From positions 1,612,001-1,676,000 of the forward strand of contig CP108997.1 in assembly GCA_036226585.1 (NCBI GenBank): a DNA stretch of 64,000 nt, read 5' to 3'. A program made the position numbers and the translations under genes. Shown here in pieces: positions 9,353 through 17,587 of this stretch (positions are counted from its first letter, which is position 1; each line of letters begins with the position of its first letter). The notes beneath the pieces are model-generated. The model had not been told where the DNA came from. It saw only the letters and a program-made list of their open reading frames with translations, and did no database searches. This DNA is from Streptomyces sp. NBC_00708 (GTDB lineage Bacteria; Actinomycetota; Actinomycetes; Streptomycetales; Streptomycetaceae).

Positions 9353-10123
9353 ATGAACTTCCACGGAACGGAATTAAGGCAGAAGGCCCTCACCCTTCTC
9401 CGCGGTGGCATCCGCAACGCGGACGTCGCACGGGAGCTCAATGTTCCCGCCGGAACGATCGGCTCGTGGCTGTACGCAGATCGCAGACAGCGCGGCCTCC
9501 CGTTCGAGCGGGCCGCCGACTGCCCCCGATGCACGGGCGGGAAGGTCGATCGCCTCGCCTACGCATATCTGCTCGGGCTCTATCTCGGAGATGGCCACAT
9601 CAGCGCTGGCAAGCGCGGCGTGTACTCCCTCCGCATCGCCTGCGCCGACGCCTGGCCGGGAATCATGGACGCGTGCACCGAGGCCATGGCGACCGTACGA
9701 CCGGACAACAAGGTATTCCGCGTGCAGCGGCAGGGCTGCCAGTACGTCACGTGCACGAGCAAGCACTGGCCCTGCTTGTTCCCGCAGCACGGTCCAGGCA
9801 AGAAGCACGATCGCGCCATCGCTCTCGCCGACTGGCAACGGGAGATCGTCAGCACGCATCCATGGGCGTTCATCCGGGGACTGATCCACTCCGACGGAAG
9901 CCGGGTCATCAACTGGACCACCCGTCTCATCGCGGGCGAGCAGAAGCGCTACGAATACCCCCGGTACTTCTTCACCAACCTGTCGGCCGACATCCTGGGG
10001 CTCTTCACCGACGCCCTCGACCAAGTCGGGGTTGAGTGGAGACGGGCCAGCAGCAAGAACATCTCCGTCGCCCGACGGGCGTCCGTCGCTCTCATGGACG
10101 CTCACGTCGGGCCGAAATACTGA
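9353..10123 (+). CDS. HTH-LAGLIDADG domain protein, function unknown
   Basis: 256 residues. Residues about 8-42 form a helix-turn-helix (LTLLRGGIRNADVARELNVP, then GTIGSWL). A CPRC pair follows at 57-60, then two LAGLIDADG-like motifs: YLLGLYLGDG (72-81) and FIRGLIHSDG (about 173-182). The two motifs with an acidic residue at the end of each helix are the dyad used by monomeric homing endonucleases, and also by WhiA-type regulators that kept the fold but lost cleavage. Base use is visibly less GC-biased than in its neighbours (GAATTAAGGCAG, GCATATCTGCTC), which suggests acquisition by transfer. It lies directly after the tRNA-Leu terminator and converges on pyk with a gap of 7 bases. Nuclease or regulator: undecided. 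Confidence 0.75.
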   Translation: MNFHGTELRQKALTLLRGGIRNADVARELNVPAGTIGSWLYADRRQRGLPFERAADCPRCTGGKVDRLAYAYLLGLYLGDGHISAGKRGVYSLRIACADAWPGIMDACTEAMATVRPDNKVFRVQRQGCQYVTCTSKHWPCLFPQHGPGKKHDRAIALADWQREIVSTHPWAFIRGLIHSDGSRVINWTTRLIAGEQKRYEYPRYFFTNLSADILGLFTDALDQVGVEWRRASSKNISVARRASVALMDAHVGPKY

Positions 10124-10130
10124 GCCGCCC

Positions 10131-11564
10131 CTACTTCGGGCTGTCGTCCTCGCCGATGTGGTGGACGCGGACCAGGTTCGTCGAGCCGGCCACGCCCGGC
10201 GGGGAGCCGGCCGTGATGACCACGACGTCGCCCTTCTGACAGCGGCCGATCTTCAGGAGTTCCTCGTCCACCTGGGCGACCATCGCGTCCGTCGAGTCCA
10301 CGTGCGGGCCGAGGAAGGTCTCGACGCCCCACGTCAGGTTGAGCTGGGAGCGCGTGGCCGGGTCCGGGGTGAAGGCCAGGAGCGGGATCGGCGAGCGGTA
10401 GCGCGAGAGGCGCTTGACCGTGTCGCCGCTCTGGGTGAAGGCGACCAGGAACTTCGCGCCGAGGAAGTCGCCCATCTCCGCCGCAGCGCGGGCGACCGCG
10501 CCGCCCTGGGTGCGGGGCTTGTTGCGTTCGGTCAGCGGCGGGAGCCCCTTCGCGAGGATGTCCTCCTCGGCGGCCTCGACGATGCGGGACATCGTGCGGA
10601 CGGTCTCGATCGCGTACTTGCCGACGCTGGTCTCGCCGGAGAGCATCACCGCGTCCGTGCCGTCGATGATCGCGTTCGCGACGTCGGAGGCCTCGGCGCG
10701 GGTGGGCCGGGAGTTGTCGATCATCGAGTCGAGCATCTGCGTCGCGACGATGACCGGCTTCGCGTTGCGCTTGGCGAGCTTGATCGCGCGCTTCTGGACG
10801 ATCGGGACCTGCTCCAGCGGCATTTCGACGCCGAGGTCGCCGCGGGCGACCATGATGCCGTCGAAGGCGGCGACGATGTCCTCGATGTTCTCGACGGCCT
10901 GGGGCTTCTCGACCTTGGCGATGACGGGGAGGCGGCGGCCCTCCTCGTCCATGACGCGGTGGACGTCCTCGATGTCGCGGCCGCTGCGGACGAAGGAGAG
11001 GGCGATGACGTCGGCGCCGGTGCGGATGGCCCAGCGGAGGTCGTCGATGTCCTTCTCGGAGAGCGCGGGGACGGAGACGGCGACGCCGGGGAGGTTGAGG
11101 CCCTTGTGGTCGGAGACCATGCCGCCCTCGACGACGGTGGTGCGGACGCGGGGGCCGTCGACCTCGATGACTTCGAGGGTGACGCGTCCGTCGTCGATCA
11201 GGATGCGTTCGCCGGGGGTGACGTCGGTGGCGAGGCCGCTGTAGGTCGTACCGCAGCCGTTGCGGTCGCCTTCCATGGGCTCGACGGTGATGGTGAAGTC
11301 GTCGCCGCGTTCAAGGAGTACGGGGCCTTCGCTGAAGCGTCCGAGGCGGATCTTCGGGCCTTGAAGGTCGGCGAGGATGCCCACGCTGCGGCGGGCCTCG
11401 TCGGATGCTTTGCGCACGCGGTGGTAGCGCTCTTCGTGTTCGGCGTAGGTGCCGTGGCTGAGGTTGAGGCGGGCGATGTCCATTCCCGCCTCGACGAGGT
11501 CCTTGATCTGGTCGTATGTGTCGGTTGCGGGTCCCAGGGTGCAAACGATTTTGGCTCGGCGCAT
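10131..11564 (-). CDS. pyk: pyruvate kinase
   Basis: 477 residues. The N-terminal barrel starts MRRAKIVCTLGPATDTYDQI and ARLNLSHGTYAEH; the active-site signature includes VIAKVEKPQAVENI and IMVARGDLGVEMP, followed by KPVIVATQMLDSMI and TRAEASDVANAI. The C-terminal allosteric domain carries FTQSGDTVKRLSRYR. It converts phosphoenolpyruvate plus ADP to pyruvate plus ATP in the cytosol. The length is normal. It is transcribed leftwards, with a small dyad just ahead of the ATG. The gene ends seven bases from the converging LAGLIDADG gene without a visible terminator. Confidence 0.96.
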   Translation of the reverse strand: MRRAKIVCTLGPATDTYDQIKDLVEAGMDIARLNLSHGTYAEHEERYHRVRKASDEARRSVGILADLQGPKIRLGRFSEGPVLLERGDDFTITVEPMEGDRNGCGTTYSGLATDVTPGERILIDDGRVTLEVIEVDGPRVRTTVVEGGMVSDHKGLNLPGVAVSVPALSEKDIDDLRWAIRTGADVIALSFVRSGRDIEDVHRVMDEEGRRLPVIAKVEKPQAVENIEDIVAAFDGIMVARGDLGVEMPLEQVPIVQKRAIKLAKRNAKPVIVATQMLDSMIDNSRPTRAEASDVANAIIDGTDAVMLSGETSVGKYAIETVRTMSRIVEAAEEDILAKGLPPLTERNKPRTQGGAVARAAAEMGDFLGAKFLVAFTQSGDTVKRLSRYRSPIPLLAFTPDPATRSQLNLTWGVETFLGPHVDSTDAMVAQVDEELLKIGRCQKGDVVVITAGSPPGVAGSTNLVRVHHIGEDDSPK

Positions 11565-11581
11565 GGTTCGAGCCTAGACCT

Positions 11582-11597
11582 TACCTATGGGTAGGTA
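11582..11597. promoter_or_regulatory. inverted repeat in the pyk leader
   Basis: TACCTATGGGTAGGTA is a perfect 6-bp dyad with a 4-nt spacer, 17 bases upstream of the pyk ATG. On the minus strand TTGGAC lies 17 bases before TACCTA, so the dyad could overlap the -10 of a pyk promoter. Operator function is inferred only. Confidence 0.4.
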
Positions 11598-11710
11598 ATT
11601 GGCTCTGTATGACTGTCCAACCACCTTTGCATGAAGGGTTATTGACAAGTGTTGAATTGTGCGGCGGCGTGCTCGGATGAGCACGCGCCGGGGTGCCCGT
11701 GGGTGGGAAT

Positions 11711-12415
11711 TCAGAGTTTCGGCGGGGTCATGGTGAAGCGGGCGTTCACCTGGGCGTAGACGGTCTGGCGCTGGGGTTCGAGGTCGATGGGGGGCGGGGG
11801 CGGGGCGCCCGCTCCGCCGGGGGCGGCGGGCATCGGACCGCCGTAGCCGCCGGTCCGGGCGTAGGCGACGGGGGCGGCGTTCTCCGCGCCTATGTCGGCG
11901 AGTTCGACGAGGGCGGCGAGTTCGGCGCCGAGGGCGCCGGCGTATTCGCGGGCGCGTTTGACGGCCTCGCGGACGGCTTGGCGGCGGGCTTCGCCGTGGG
12001 CGGGTGAGGTGGGGCGCAGGGCCCACCAGGGGCCGTTGACCTGGGTCATGTCGAGGTCGCCGACGCGGGTGACGAATTCGCCGAGTGCGGTGAAGTCGTT
12101 GAGGGCGGCGGTGATGTGGACGCGGCCGTGGTAGGCGCGGATCTTCTCGTCGCGGCCGCGGTGGACGAGTTCGGGGGTGATGGAGAGGGCGCCGGTTTCG
12201 AGTTTTTCGACGGCGTCTCCGTAGCTGCGGGCGAGTTCGAGGACGGTGGCGTTGCGGCGGGTGAGGTCTTCGAGGGCGGCGCGGCGGTCTTTGCCCCGGG
12301 CGGTGACGGTGAGGGAGAGGCGTGCGATTTCGGGGTCGACTTCGAGGCGGGCTTCGCCGCGGACGGCGAGGCGGGGCTGGTCCGGGGTGCCGTAGGGCTG
12401 GGCGGTGTCGGTCAT
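11711..12415 (-). CDS. SIMPL domain protein (DUF541)
   Basis: 234 residues from the ATG at 12415 (MTDTAQPYGTPDQPRLAVRGEA). An upstream in-frame ATG at 12490 would add a low-complexity Thr/Pro stretch and is less likely. Features are the SIMPL/BP26-like pattern RLAVRGEARLEVDPEIARLSLTV at the start, an Ala/Arg-rich helix (EARRQAVREAVKRAREYAGAL) and a Gly/Pro-rich C-terminal insert before QTVYAQVNARFTM. The family forms oligomeric rings or channels of unclear function. No signal peptide is visible, unlike Gram-negative members. It lies upstream of pyk in the same direction, with 146 bases between. Confidence 0.8.
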   Translation of the reverse strand: MTDTAQPYGTPDQPRLAVRGEARLEVDPEIARLSLTVTARGKDRRAALEDLTRRNATVLELARSYGDAVEKLETGALSITPELVHRGRDEKIRAYHGRVHITAALNDFTALGEFVTRVGDLDMTQVNGPWWALRPTSPAHGEARRQAVREAVKRAREYAGALGAELAALVELADIGAENAAPVAYARTGGYGGPMPAAPGGAGAPPPPPIDLEPQRQTVYAQVNARFTMTPPKL

Positions 12416-12661
12416 GGGTCCACTGTGGCATCCGGGTGTGACAGGTGGGGTGGTCGGGCGGGTGTTGGCCGGTGGACGGTGTGTGGTCATGGAACGGAAA
12501 CCTGTCGGGGGTGTTGCCGGGGGCGGTGCGTGGGTGATTATCTACGCGCGTTGTCCGTGGTGGTGTGCGATCTACACGCGTCACGGGTGAACGGGGCCGG
12601 GCACGGCACGACCGTGCATGGCTGGACTTCGCACCAAGAGAACTGGGATGTGGGAGACGAG

Positions 12662-14473
12662 ATGCCGCTGAACCGAAGGACGTTCCTGGGGACATCGGCC
12701 GCGGCCGGCGCGGGTGCGGTGGTGGTGGGCGGTGCGGCGTCGCCCGCCCAGGCGCACGGCCGTGGGCACGGTCATGGTCACGGGCGTCCGCAGAAGCGGT
12801 ACTCGTTCACCGTGATGGGGACGACGGACCTGCACGGGAACGTCTTCAACTGGGACTACTTCACGGATGCCGAGTTCGACGACAAGGACCACAACGACGT
12901 CGGTCTGGCGAAGATCTCGACGCTGGTGGAGCAGGTGCGGCGCGAGAAGGGCCGTCACAACACGCTGATGATCGACGCGGGTGACACGATCCAGGGCACG
13001 CAGCTGTCGTACTACTACGCGAAGATCGATCCGATCACGGCGAAGCGTGGTCCGGTGCATCCGATGGCGCAGGCGATGAACGCGATCGGGTACGACGCGG
13101 CGGCGCTGGGGAACCACGAGTTCAACTACGGGATTCCGGTGCTGCGGAAGTTCGAGGAGCAGTGCGATTTCCCGCTGCTGGGGGCGAATGCGCTGGATGC
13201 GAAGACGTTGCGGCCGGCGTTCGCGCCGTATGTCATCAAGAAGCTGCGGACGCCGCACGGGCGTGATGTGAAGGTGGCGATTCTTGGGCTGACGAATCCG
13301 GGGATCGCGATCTGGGACAAGGCGAACGTGGGCGGGAAGATGGTGTTCCCGGGTCTGGAGGAGCAGGCGGCGAAGTATGTGCCGCGGCTGCGTTCGATGG
13401 GCGCGGATGTGGTGATCGTGTCGGCGCACTCGGGGAACAGTGGGACGTCGTCGTACGGGGATCAGATTCCGTATGTGGAGAATGCGGCGGGTCTGGTGGC
13501 GGAGCAGGTGCCGGGGATCGACGCGATTCTGGTGGGTCACGCGCATCTGGAGATTCCCGAGTACTTCGTGGAGAACAAGGAGACCGGGAAGAAGGTCGTG
13601 CTCTCGGAGCCGTTGAAGTGGGGGCAGCGGCTGACGCTGTTCGACTTCGATGTGGTGTGGGAGAAGGGCCGCTGGGTGGTCGAGAAGGCCGGTTCGCGGG
13701 TGTTGAACTCGAACACGGTGGCGGAGGACCGGAAGATCACGAAGATGCTGGCGGACGAGCACAAGAAGGTTGTGGCGTACGTCAACCAGGTGATCGGTAC
13801 GGCGGCGTCGGAGATGACGACGGCGGAGGCGGCGTGGAAGGACGAGCCGATCATCGATCTGATCAACGTCGTCCAGGCGGAGACGGTGAAGGCGGCGCTG
13901 GCGGGTGGTGAGTACGCGGAGCTGCCGGTGCTGTCGCAGGCGTCGTGCTTCTCGCGTACGGCGCGGATTCCGGCCGGGAACGTGACGATCAAGGATGCGG
14001 CGGCTCTGTACCCGTTCGAGAACACGCTGGAGGCGCGTCTGGTGACGGGTGCGCAGATTCTGGATTACCTGGAGTTCTCGGCGAAGTACTACGTGCAGAC
14101 GGCGGCGGGTGCTCCGGTGGATCCGGAGAAGCTGACGAATGCGGAGAACACGCCGGATTACAACTATGACGCGGTGTCGGGGCTGACGTACGAGATCGAT
14201 ATCGCGAAGCCGGTGGGTTCGCGGATCGTGAATCTGTCGTTCGGGGGGAAGCCGGTCGACCCGAAGGCGCAGTTCGTGCTGGCGGTGAACAACTACCGGG
14301 CGAGCGGTGGGGGTAATTTCCCGCATGTTCCGGCGGCGAAGCAGCTGTGGGCGAATTCGGAGGAGATCCGGAACACGATCATCGCCTGGGTGCAGGCGAA
14401 GGGTTCGGTGGACGGTGCGGAGTTCGCTTCGGTGGACTGGCGGCTGACGCGGGACGGTGTTCCGGTGTTCTAG
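12662..14473 (+). CDS. Tat-exported 5'-nucleotidase / metallophosphoesterase
   Basis: 603 residues from ATG 12662 (GGGAG ribosome binding site upstream). Tat signal peptide RRTFLG (residues 5-10), hydrophobic stretch, likely cleavage after SPAQA near residue 31, then a His/Gly-rich segment GRGHGHGHGRPQ. The calcineurin-like metal site is TTDLHGN (54-60), DAGD (105-108), GNHEFN (150-155) and later GHAHLE. The C-terminal half is the 5'-nucleotidase substrate domain (SCFSRTARIPAG, then ALYPFENTLEARLVTGAQILDYLE). It should hydrolyse nucleoside monophosphates or cyclic 2',3'-nucleotides outside the cell to scavenge phosphate and nucleosides. Monocistronic with a strong terminator. Confidence 0.93.
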   Translation: MPLNRRTFLGTSAAAGAGAVVVGGAASPAQAHGRGHGHGHGRPQKRYSFTVMGTTDLHGNVFNWDYFTDAEFDDKDHNDVGLAKISTLVEQVRREKGRHNTLMIDAGDTIQGTQLSYYYAKIDPITAKRGPVHPMAQAMNAIGYDAAALGNHEFNYGIPVLRKFEEQCDFPLLGANALDAKTLRPAFAPYVIKKLRTPHGRDVKVAILGLTNPGIAIWDKANVGGKMVFPGLEEQAAKYVPRLRSMGADVVIVSAHSGNSGTSSYGDQIPYVENAAGLVAEQVPGIDAILVGHAHLEIPEYFVENKETGKKVVLSEPLKWGQRLTLFDFDVVWEKGRWVVEKAGSRVLNSNTVAEDRKITKMLADEHKKVVAYVNQVIGTAASEMTTAEAAWKDEPIIDLINVVQAETVKAALAGGEYAELPVLSQASCFSRTARIPAGNVTIKDAAALYPFENTLEARLVTGAQILDYLEFSAKYYVQTAAGAPVDPEKLTNAENTPDYNYDAVSGLTYEIDIAKPVGSRIVNLSFGGKPVDPKAQFVLAVNNYRASGGGNFPHVPAAKQLWANSEEIRNTIIAWVQAKGSVDGAEFASVDWRLTRDGVPVF

Positions 14474-14491
14474 GTCTGCCGGTTGGTTCGG

Positions 14492-14541
14492 GCGGTCGTT
14501 CCGCCTCCCCTGGTGCGGGGAGGTGGGGCGGCCGCTTTTTT
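14492..14541 (+). terminator. rho-independent terminator of the 5'-nucleotidase gene
   Basis: A 19-bp stem (14492-14510 with 14517-14535, four G-T wobbles) with loop TGGTGC is followed by TTTTTT at 14536-14541. It is one of the few terminators in the window with a classical T-run. Confidence 0.92.
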
Positions 14542-14545
14542 GTGG

Positions 14546-15952
14546 TCAGTTGTGGCGGGTGAGGGGGACGAGGGTGGGTTGCTGGGTGGGGATGGCGGGC
14601 TGGGTGAGGCCGAAGGTGGTGAAGGCGGTGCGTTGCGGGAGGGGGTAGGGGGTGGTGCCGGTGAGGTGGTTGAGGATGGTGGCGCTGCGCCAGGCGGCGA
14701 GGCCGAGGTCGGGGGCGCCGACGCCGTGGGTGTGGCGTTCGGCGTTCTGTACGTAGATGTGGCCGGTGATGGCGGGGCCGAGGTCGAGGCGGTGGTGGGC
14801 GTCGATGTGGGGGCGTCCGGCGGTGTCGCGGCGGAGGTGGGGGGCGAGGTGGTGGAGGAGGGTGTCGAGGGGGCGTTCGCGGTAGCCGGTGGCGAGGACG
14901 ACGGCGTCGGTGGTGAGGCGGGTGCGGGTGCCTTGCTGGGTGTGTTCGAGGTGGAGTTCGACGCGGGTGTTGGCGACGCGTCCGGCGGTGCGGACGGCTA
15001 CGCCGGGGGTGAGGGTGGCGTCGGGCCAGCCGCCGTGGAGGGTGCGGCGGTAGAGCTCGTCGTGGATGGCGGTGATGGTGTCGTGGTCGATGCCTTTGTG
15101 GAGCTGCCATTGCTGGGGGACGAGGGTGTCGCGTACGGGTTCGGGGAGGGCGTGGAAGTAGCGGGTGTAGTCGGGGGTGAAGTGTTCGAGGCCGAGTTTG
15201 GAGTACTCCATGGGGGCGAAGGCGGGGGTGCGGGCGAGCCAGTGGAGGCCTTCGTTGCCGGTGGGGCGGGCGCGGAGGAGGTCGAGGAAGATTTCGGCGC
15301 CGGACTGTCCTGAGCCGATGACGGTGATGTGGGGGGCCTGGAGGAGCTGGTCGCGGTGGTGGAGGTAGTCGGCGGAGTGGATGACGGGGGCGGTGCCGGT
15401 GTCGGTGAGGGGTTTGAGGGGTTCGGGGATGTGGGGTTCGGTGCCGATGCCGAGGGCGATGTGGCGGGTGTGGGTGCGGCCGAGTGATTCGGCTTCGCCG
15501 TGGGCGTCGAGCTGGGTGTGGTCGACCTGGAAGTGGGCGGTGTGGGGGTCCCAGCGGATGGCGTCGACCTGGTGGCCGAAGTGGAGGCCGGGGAGGCGGG
15601 TGCTGACCCAGCGGCAGTAGGCGTCGTATTCGGCGCGGTGGATGTGGAAGCGCTCGGCGAAGTAGAAGGGGTAGAGGCGGTCCTGGGTGCGTTGGTAGTT
15701 GAGGAAGCTCCAGGGGCTGGTGGGGTCGGCGAGGGTGACGAGGTCGGCGAGGAAGGGGACTTGGAGGGTGGCTCCGTCGATGAGGAGGCCGGGGTGCCAG
15801 TGGAAGGCGGGGCGTTGTTCGTAGAAGGCGGTGGTGAGGGGGGTGGGGAGGCCGTGGGCGAGGGCGGCGAGGGAGAGGTTGAAGGGGCCGATGCCGATGC
15901 CGACGAGGTCGTGGGACCGGTGGGGGTCGGGGGTGGGTGGGGCGTCGGTCAT
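14546..15952 (-). CDS. lysine/ornithine/cadaverine N-hydroxylase (DesB/IucD family)
   Basis: 468 residues. FAD motif GIGIGPFNLSLAAL near residue 18, the siderophore-monooxygenase hallmarks FHWHPGLLIDGATLQVPFLADL and SPWSFLNYQ, NADPH motif VIGSGQSGAE, and ATGY in VVLATGYRE. These flavin enzymes N-hydroxylate the terminal amine of lysine, ornithine or cadaverine for hydroxamate siderophores. Sequence by eye is nearest to DesB (cadaverine hydroxylase). The start overlaps the decarboxylase stop by four bases (ATGA), as in desAB. No desC/desD partner is in the window and no DmdR iron box was recognised upstream. Confidence 0.88.
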   Translation of the reverse strand: MTDAPPTPDPHRSHDLVGIGIGPFNLSLAALAHGLPTPLTTAFYEQRPAFHWHPGLLIDGATLQVPFLADLVTLADPTSPWSFLNYQRTQDRLYPFYFAERFHIHRAEYDAYCRWVSTRLPGLHFGHQVDAIRWDPHTAHFQVDHTQLDAHGEAESLGRTHTRHIALGIGTEPHIPEPLKPLTDTGTAPVIHSADYLHHRDQLLQAPHITVIGSGQSGAEIFLDLLRARPTGNEGLHWLARTPAFAPMEYSKLGLEHFTPDYTRYFHALPEPVRDTLVPQQWQLHKGIDHDTITAIHDELYRRTLHGGWPDATLTPGVAVRTAGRVANTRVELHLEHTQQGTRTRLTTDAVVLATGYRERPLDTLLHHLAPHLRRDTAGRPHIDAHHRLDLGPAITGHIYVQNAERHTHGVGAPDLGLAAWRSATILNHLTGTTPYPLPQRTAFTTFGLTQPAIPTQQPTLVPLTRHN

Positions 15953-17352
15953 CGGAGGGTGCTGCCTTCCTCGAGTTCGGCGGTGAGGTGGGTGACGAGT
16001 GCGAGGAGTCGTTGGAGGTCGTCGGGGGTGGTGTGGGGGTTGAGGAGGGTGGCTTTGAGCCAGAGGCGGTCGTGGGCGTGGGTACGGCCGAGTACGGCGT
16101 GGCCGCGGGTGAGGAGGGTGCGGCGGATGGTGGCGACGGTGTGGTCGTCGGCGTCGGTGGGGCGGAAGAGGACGGTGCTGATGGTGGGGCGGTCGTAGAG
16201 GTCGAGGCCGGGGGTGTGGGTGATGAGGTCGGCGAGGGTGTGGGCGGCGGCGCAGGTGCGGTCGATGAGGTCGGCGAGTCCGGTGCGGCCGAGGGCTTTG
16301 AGGGTGACGGCGATCTTGAGTGCGTCGGGGCGGCGGGTGGTGCGCAGGGAGCGGCCGAGGAGGTCGGGGAGGCCGGCTTCGGTGTCGTCGTCGGCGTTGA
16401 GGTAGGGGGCGTGGTGGTGGAGGGCGTGGAGGTGGTGGCGGTCGGGGACGGCGAAGATGCCGGCGGATGCGGGCTGCCAGCCGAGTTTGTGGAGGTCGAG
16501 GGCGACGCTGTCGGCGCGGTCGAGTCCGTCGAGCAGGTGGCGGTGGGCGGGGCTGAGGAGGAGGGGTCCGCCGTAGGCGGCGTCGATGTGGAGTTCGGCG
16601 CCGTGGCGGGCGCAGAGGTCGGCGATGGCGGTGAGGGGGTCGATGCGGCCGGTGTCGGTGGTGCCGGCGGTGGCGGTGACGAGGAGGGGGCCCTGTCGCT
16701 GGTTGCGGGCGAGGGTCTCGTGGAGTGCGGGGACGTCGATGATGCCGTTGGGGGCGGGCACGGTGAGGGGTTCGGGGAGGCCGAGGAGCCAGGCGGCGCG
16801 GGTGATGCTGTGGTGGGCGTTGGCGCCGGTGATGGTCTGGACGGGGCCGCGGCGTTCGCGGGCGAGGAGGAGGCCGAGTTGGTTGGCTTCGGTGCCGCCG
16901 GTGGTGATGACGGCGTCGGGGGCGGGGTGGTGGGGGTAGATCTCGGCGGCGAGTGCGGCGGTGGTGTCGGCTTCGAGGGTGGAGGCGGCGGGGGCCTGGT
17001 CCCAGGAGTCCATGGAGGGGTTGAGGGCCGAGGCGGCGAGGTCGGCGGCTGCGGCGAGGGCGAGGGGCGGGGTGTGGAGGTGGGCGGCGCAGAGGGGGTC
17101 GGCGGGGTCGGCGGCGCCTTGGGCGAGGGCTTCGACGAGGGTGGTGAGGGCGTGGTGGGCACCGGTGCCCTGGTCGGGGATGAGGGGGGTGAGGGCGGTG
17201 CGTGTGCGGGGGGTGACGGTGTCGGGTCCGCCTGCGGGGAGGGGGCCGTCGCGGCGGTGGGCGCCTTCGGTGAGTGCGGTGAGGACGGTGTCGAGGAGGG
17301 GGCGCAGGGCGGTGGGTCCGGTGGTGGATCCGGCGAGGGGTGGTACGGGCAT
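15949..17352 (-). CDS. PLP-dependent group II decarboxylase (DesA-like)
   Basis: About 467 residues from ATG 17352 (MPVPPLAGSTTG, with GAAGGA upstream). An ATG at 17394 would add 14 residues. The fold-type I PLP signature is visible: TTGGTEANQLGLLLAR, HIDAAYGG, and the Schiff-base lysine in ALDLHKLGWQPASAG. SMDSWDQAPAASTLE matches the substrate loop of DesA and diaminobutyrate decarboxylases. Paired with the N-hydroxylase downstream, lysine decarboxylation to cadaverine is the most economical reading. L-2,4-diaminobutyrate or another amino acid cannot be excluded. Confidence 0.85.
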   Translation of the reverse strand: MPVPPLAGSTTGPTALRPLLDTVLTALTEGAHRRDGPLPAGGPDTVTPRTRTALTPLIPDQGTGAHHALTTLVEALAQGAADPADPLCAAHLHTPPLALAAAADLAASALNPSMDSWDQAPAASTLEADTTAALAAEIYPHHPAPDAVITTGGTEANQLGLLLARERRGPVQTITGANAHHSITRAAWLLGLPEPLTVPAPNGIIDVPALHETLARNQRQGPLLVTATAGTTDTGRIDPLTAIADLCARHGAELHIDAAYGGPLLLSPAHRHLLDGLDRADSVALDLHKLGWQPASAGIFAVPDRHHLHALHHHAPYLNADDDTEAGLPDLLGRSLRTTRRPDALKIAVTLKALGRTGLADLIDRTCAAAHTLADLITHTPGLDLYDRPTISTVLFRPTDADDHTVATIRRTLLTRGHAVLGRTHAHDRLWLKATLLNPHTTPDDLQRLLALVTHLTAELEEGSTLR

Positions 17353-17532
17353 GGGGTGGGTGGTCCTTCGGGCGCGCGGACGGGTTGCGGGCATGGGTAT
17401 GCGTGCCAGCTTGTCCGGGTTTCGGGTGGCGCGGCCGGGGAGCGGGGTGATCTGAACTCGAAAGGGTGGTGGGGTGCGGATGGGGGCGCGTTGTTGGGTG
17501 TTGGGGTGGTATGAGCGTGCGGTGGTACGCGT

Positions 17533-17573
17533 GTGCCCGGCTCGCTCCTCGTCGTGAGGGGCGGGCCGGGCAC
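17533..17573 (-). terminator. terminator of pepN
   Basis: GTGCCCGGC (17533-17541) pairs with GCCGGGCAC (17565-17573), with a further inner stem of CTCCTC against GAGGGG. It lies 15 bases beyond the pepN stop. The remaining 180 bases up to the decarboxylase start show no iron box or other recognised site. Confidence 0.7.
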
Positions 17574-17587
17574 GGGGGTGGGTGGGG

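Noticed and set aside
9188..10123. tRNA-Leu plus LAGLIDADG gene as an integrated element
   Set aside because: No integrase gene and no second copy of the tRNA 3' end (att site) was seen up to pyk, so integration at the tRNA is not supported.
17353..17587. Iron-regulator (DmdR) box for the decarboxylase/hydroxylase pair
   Set aside because: No TTAGGTTAGGCT-like dyad was found in the gap.
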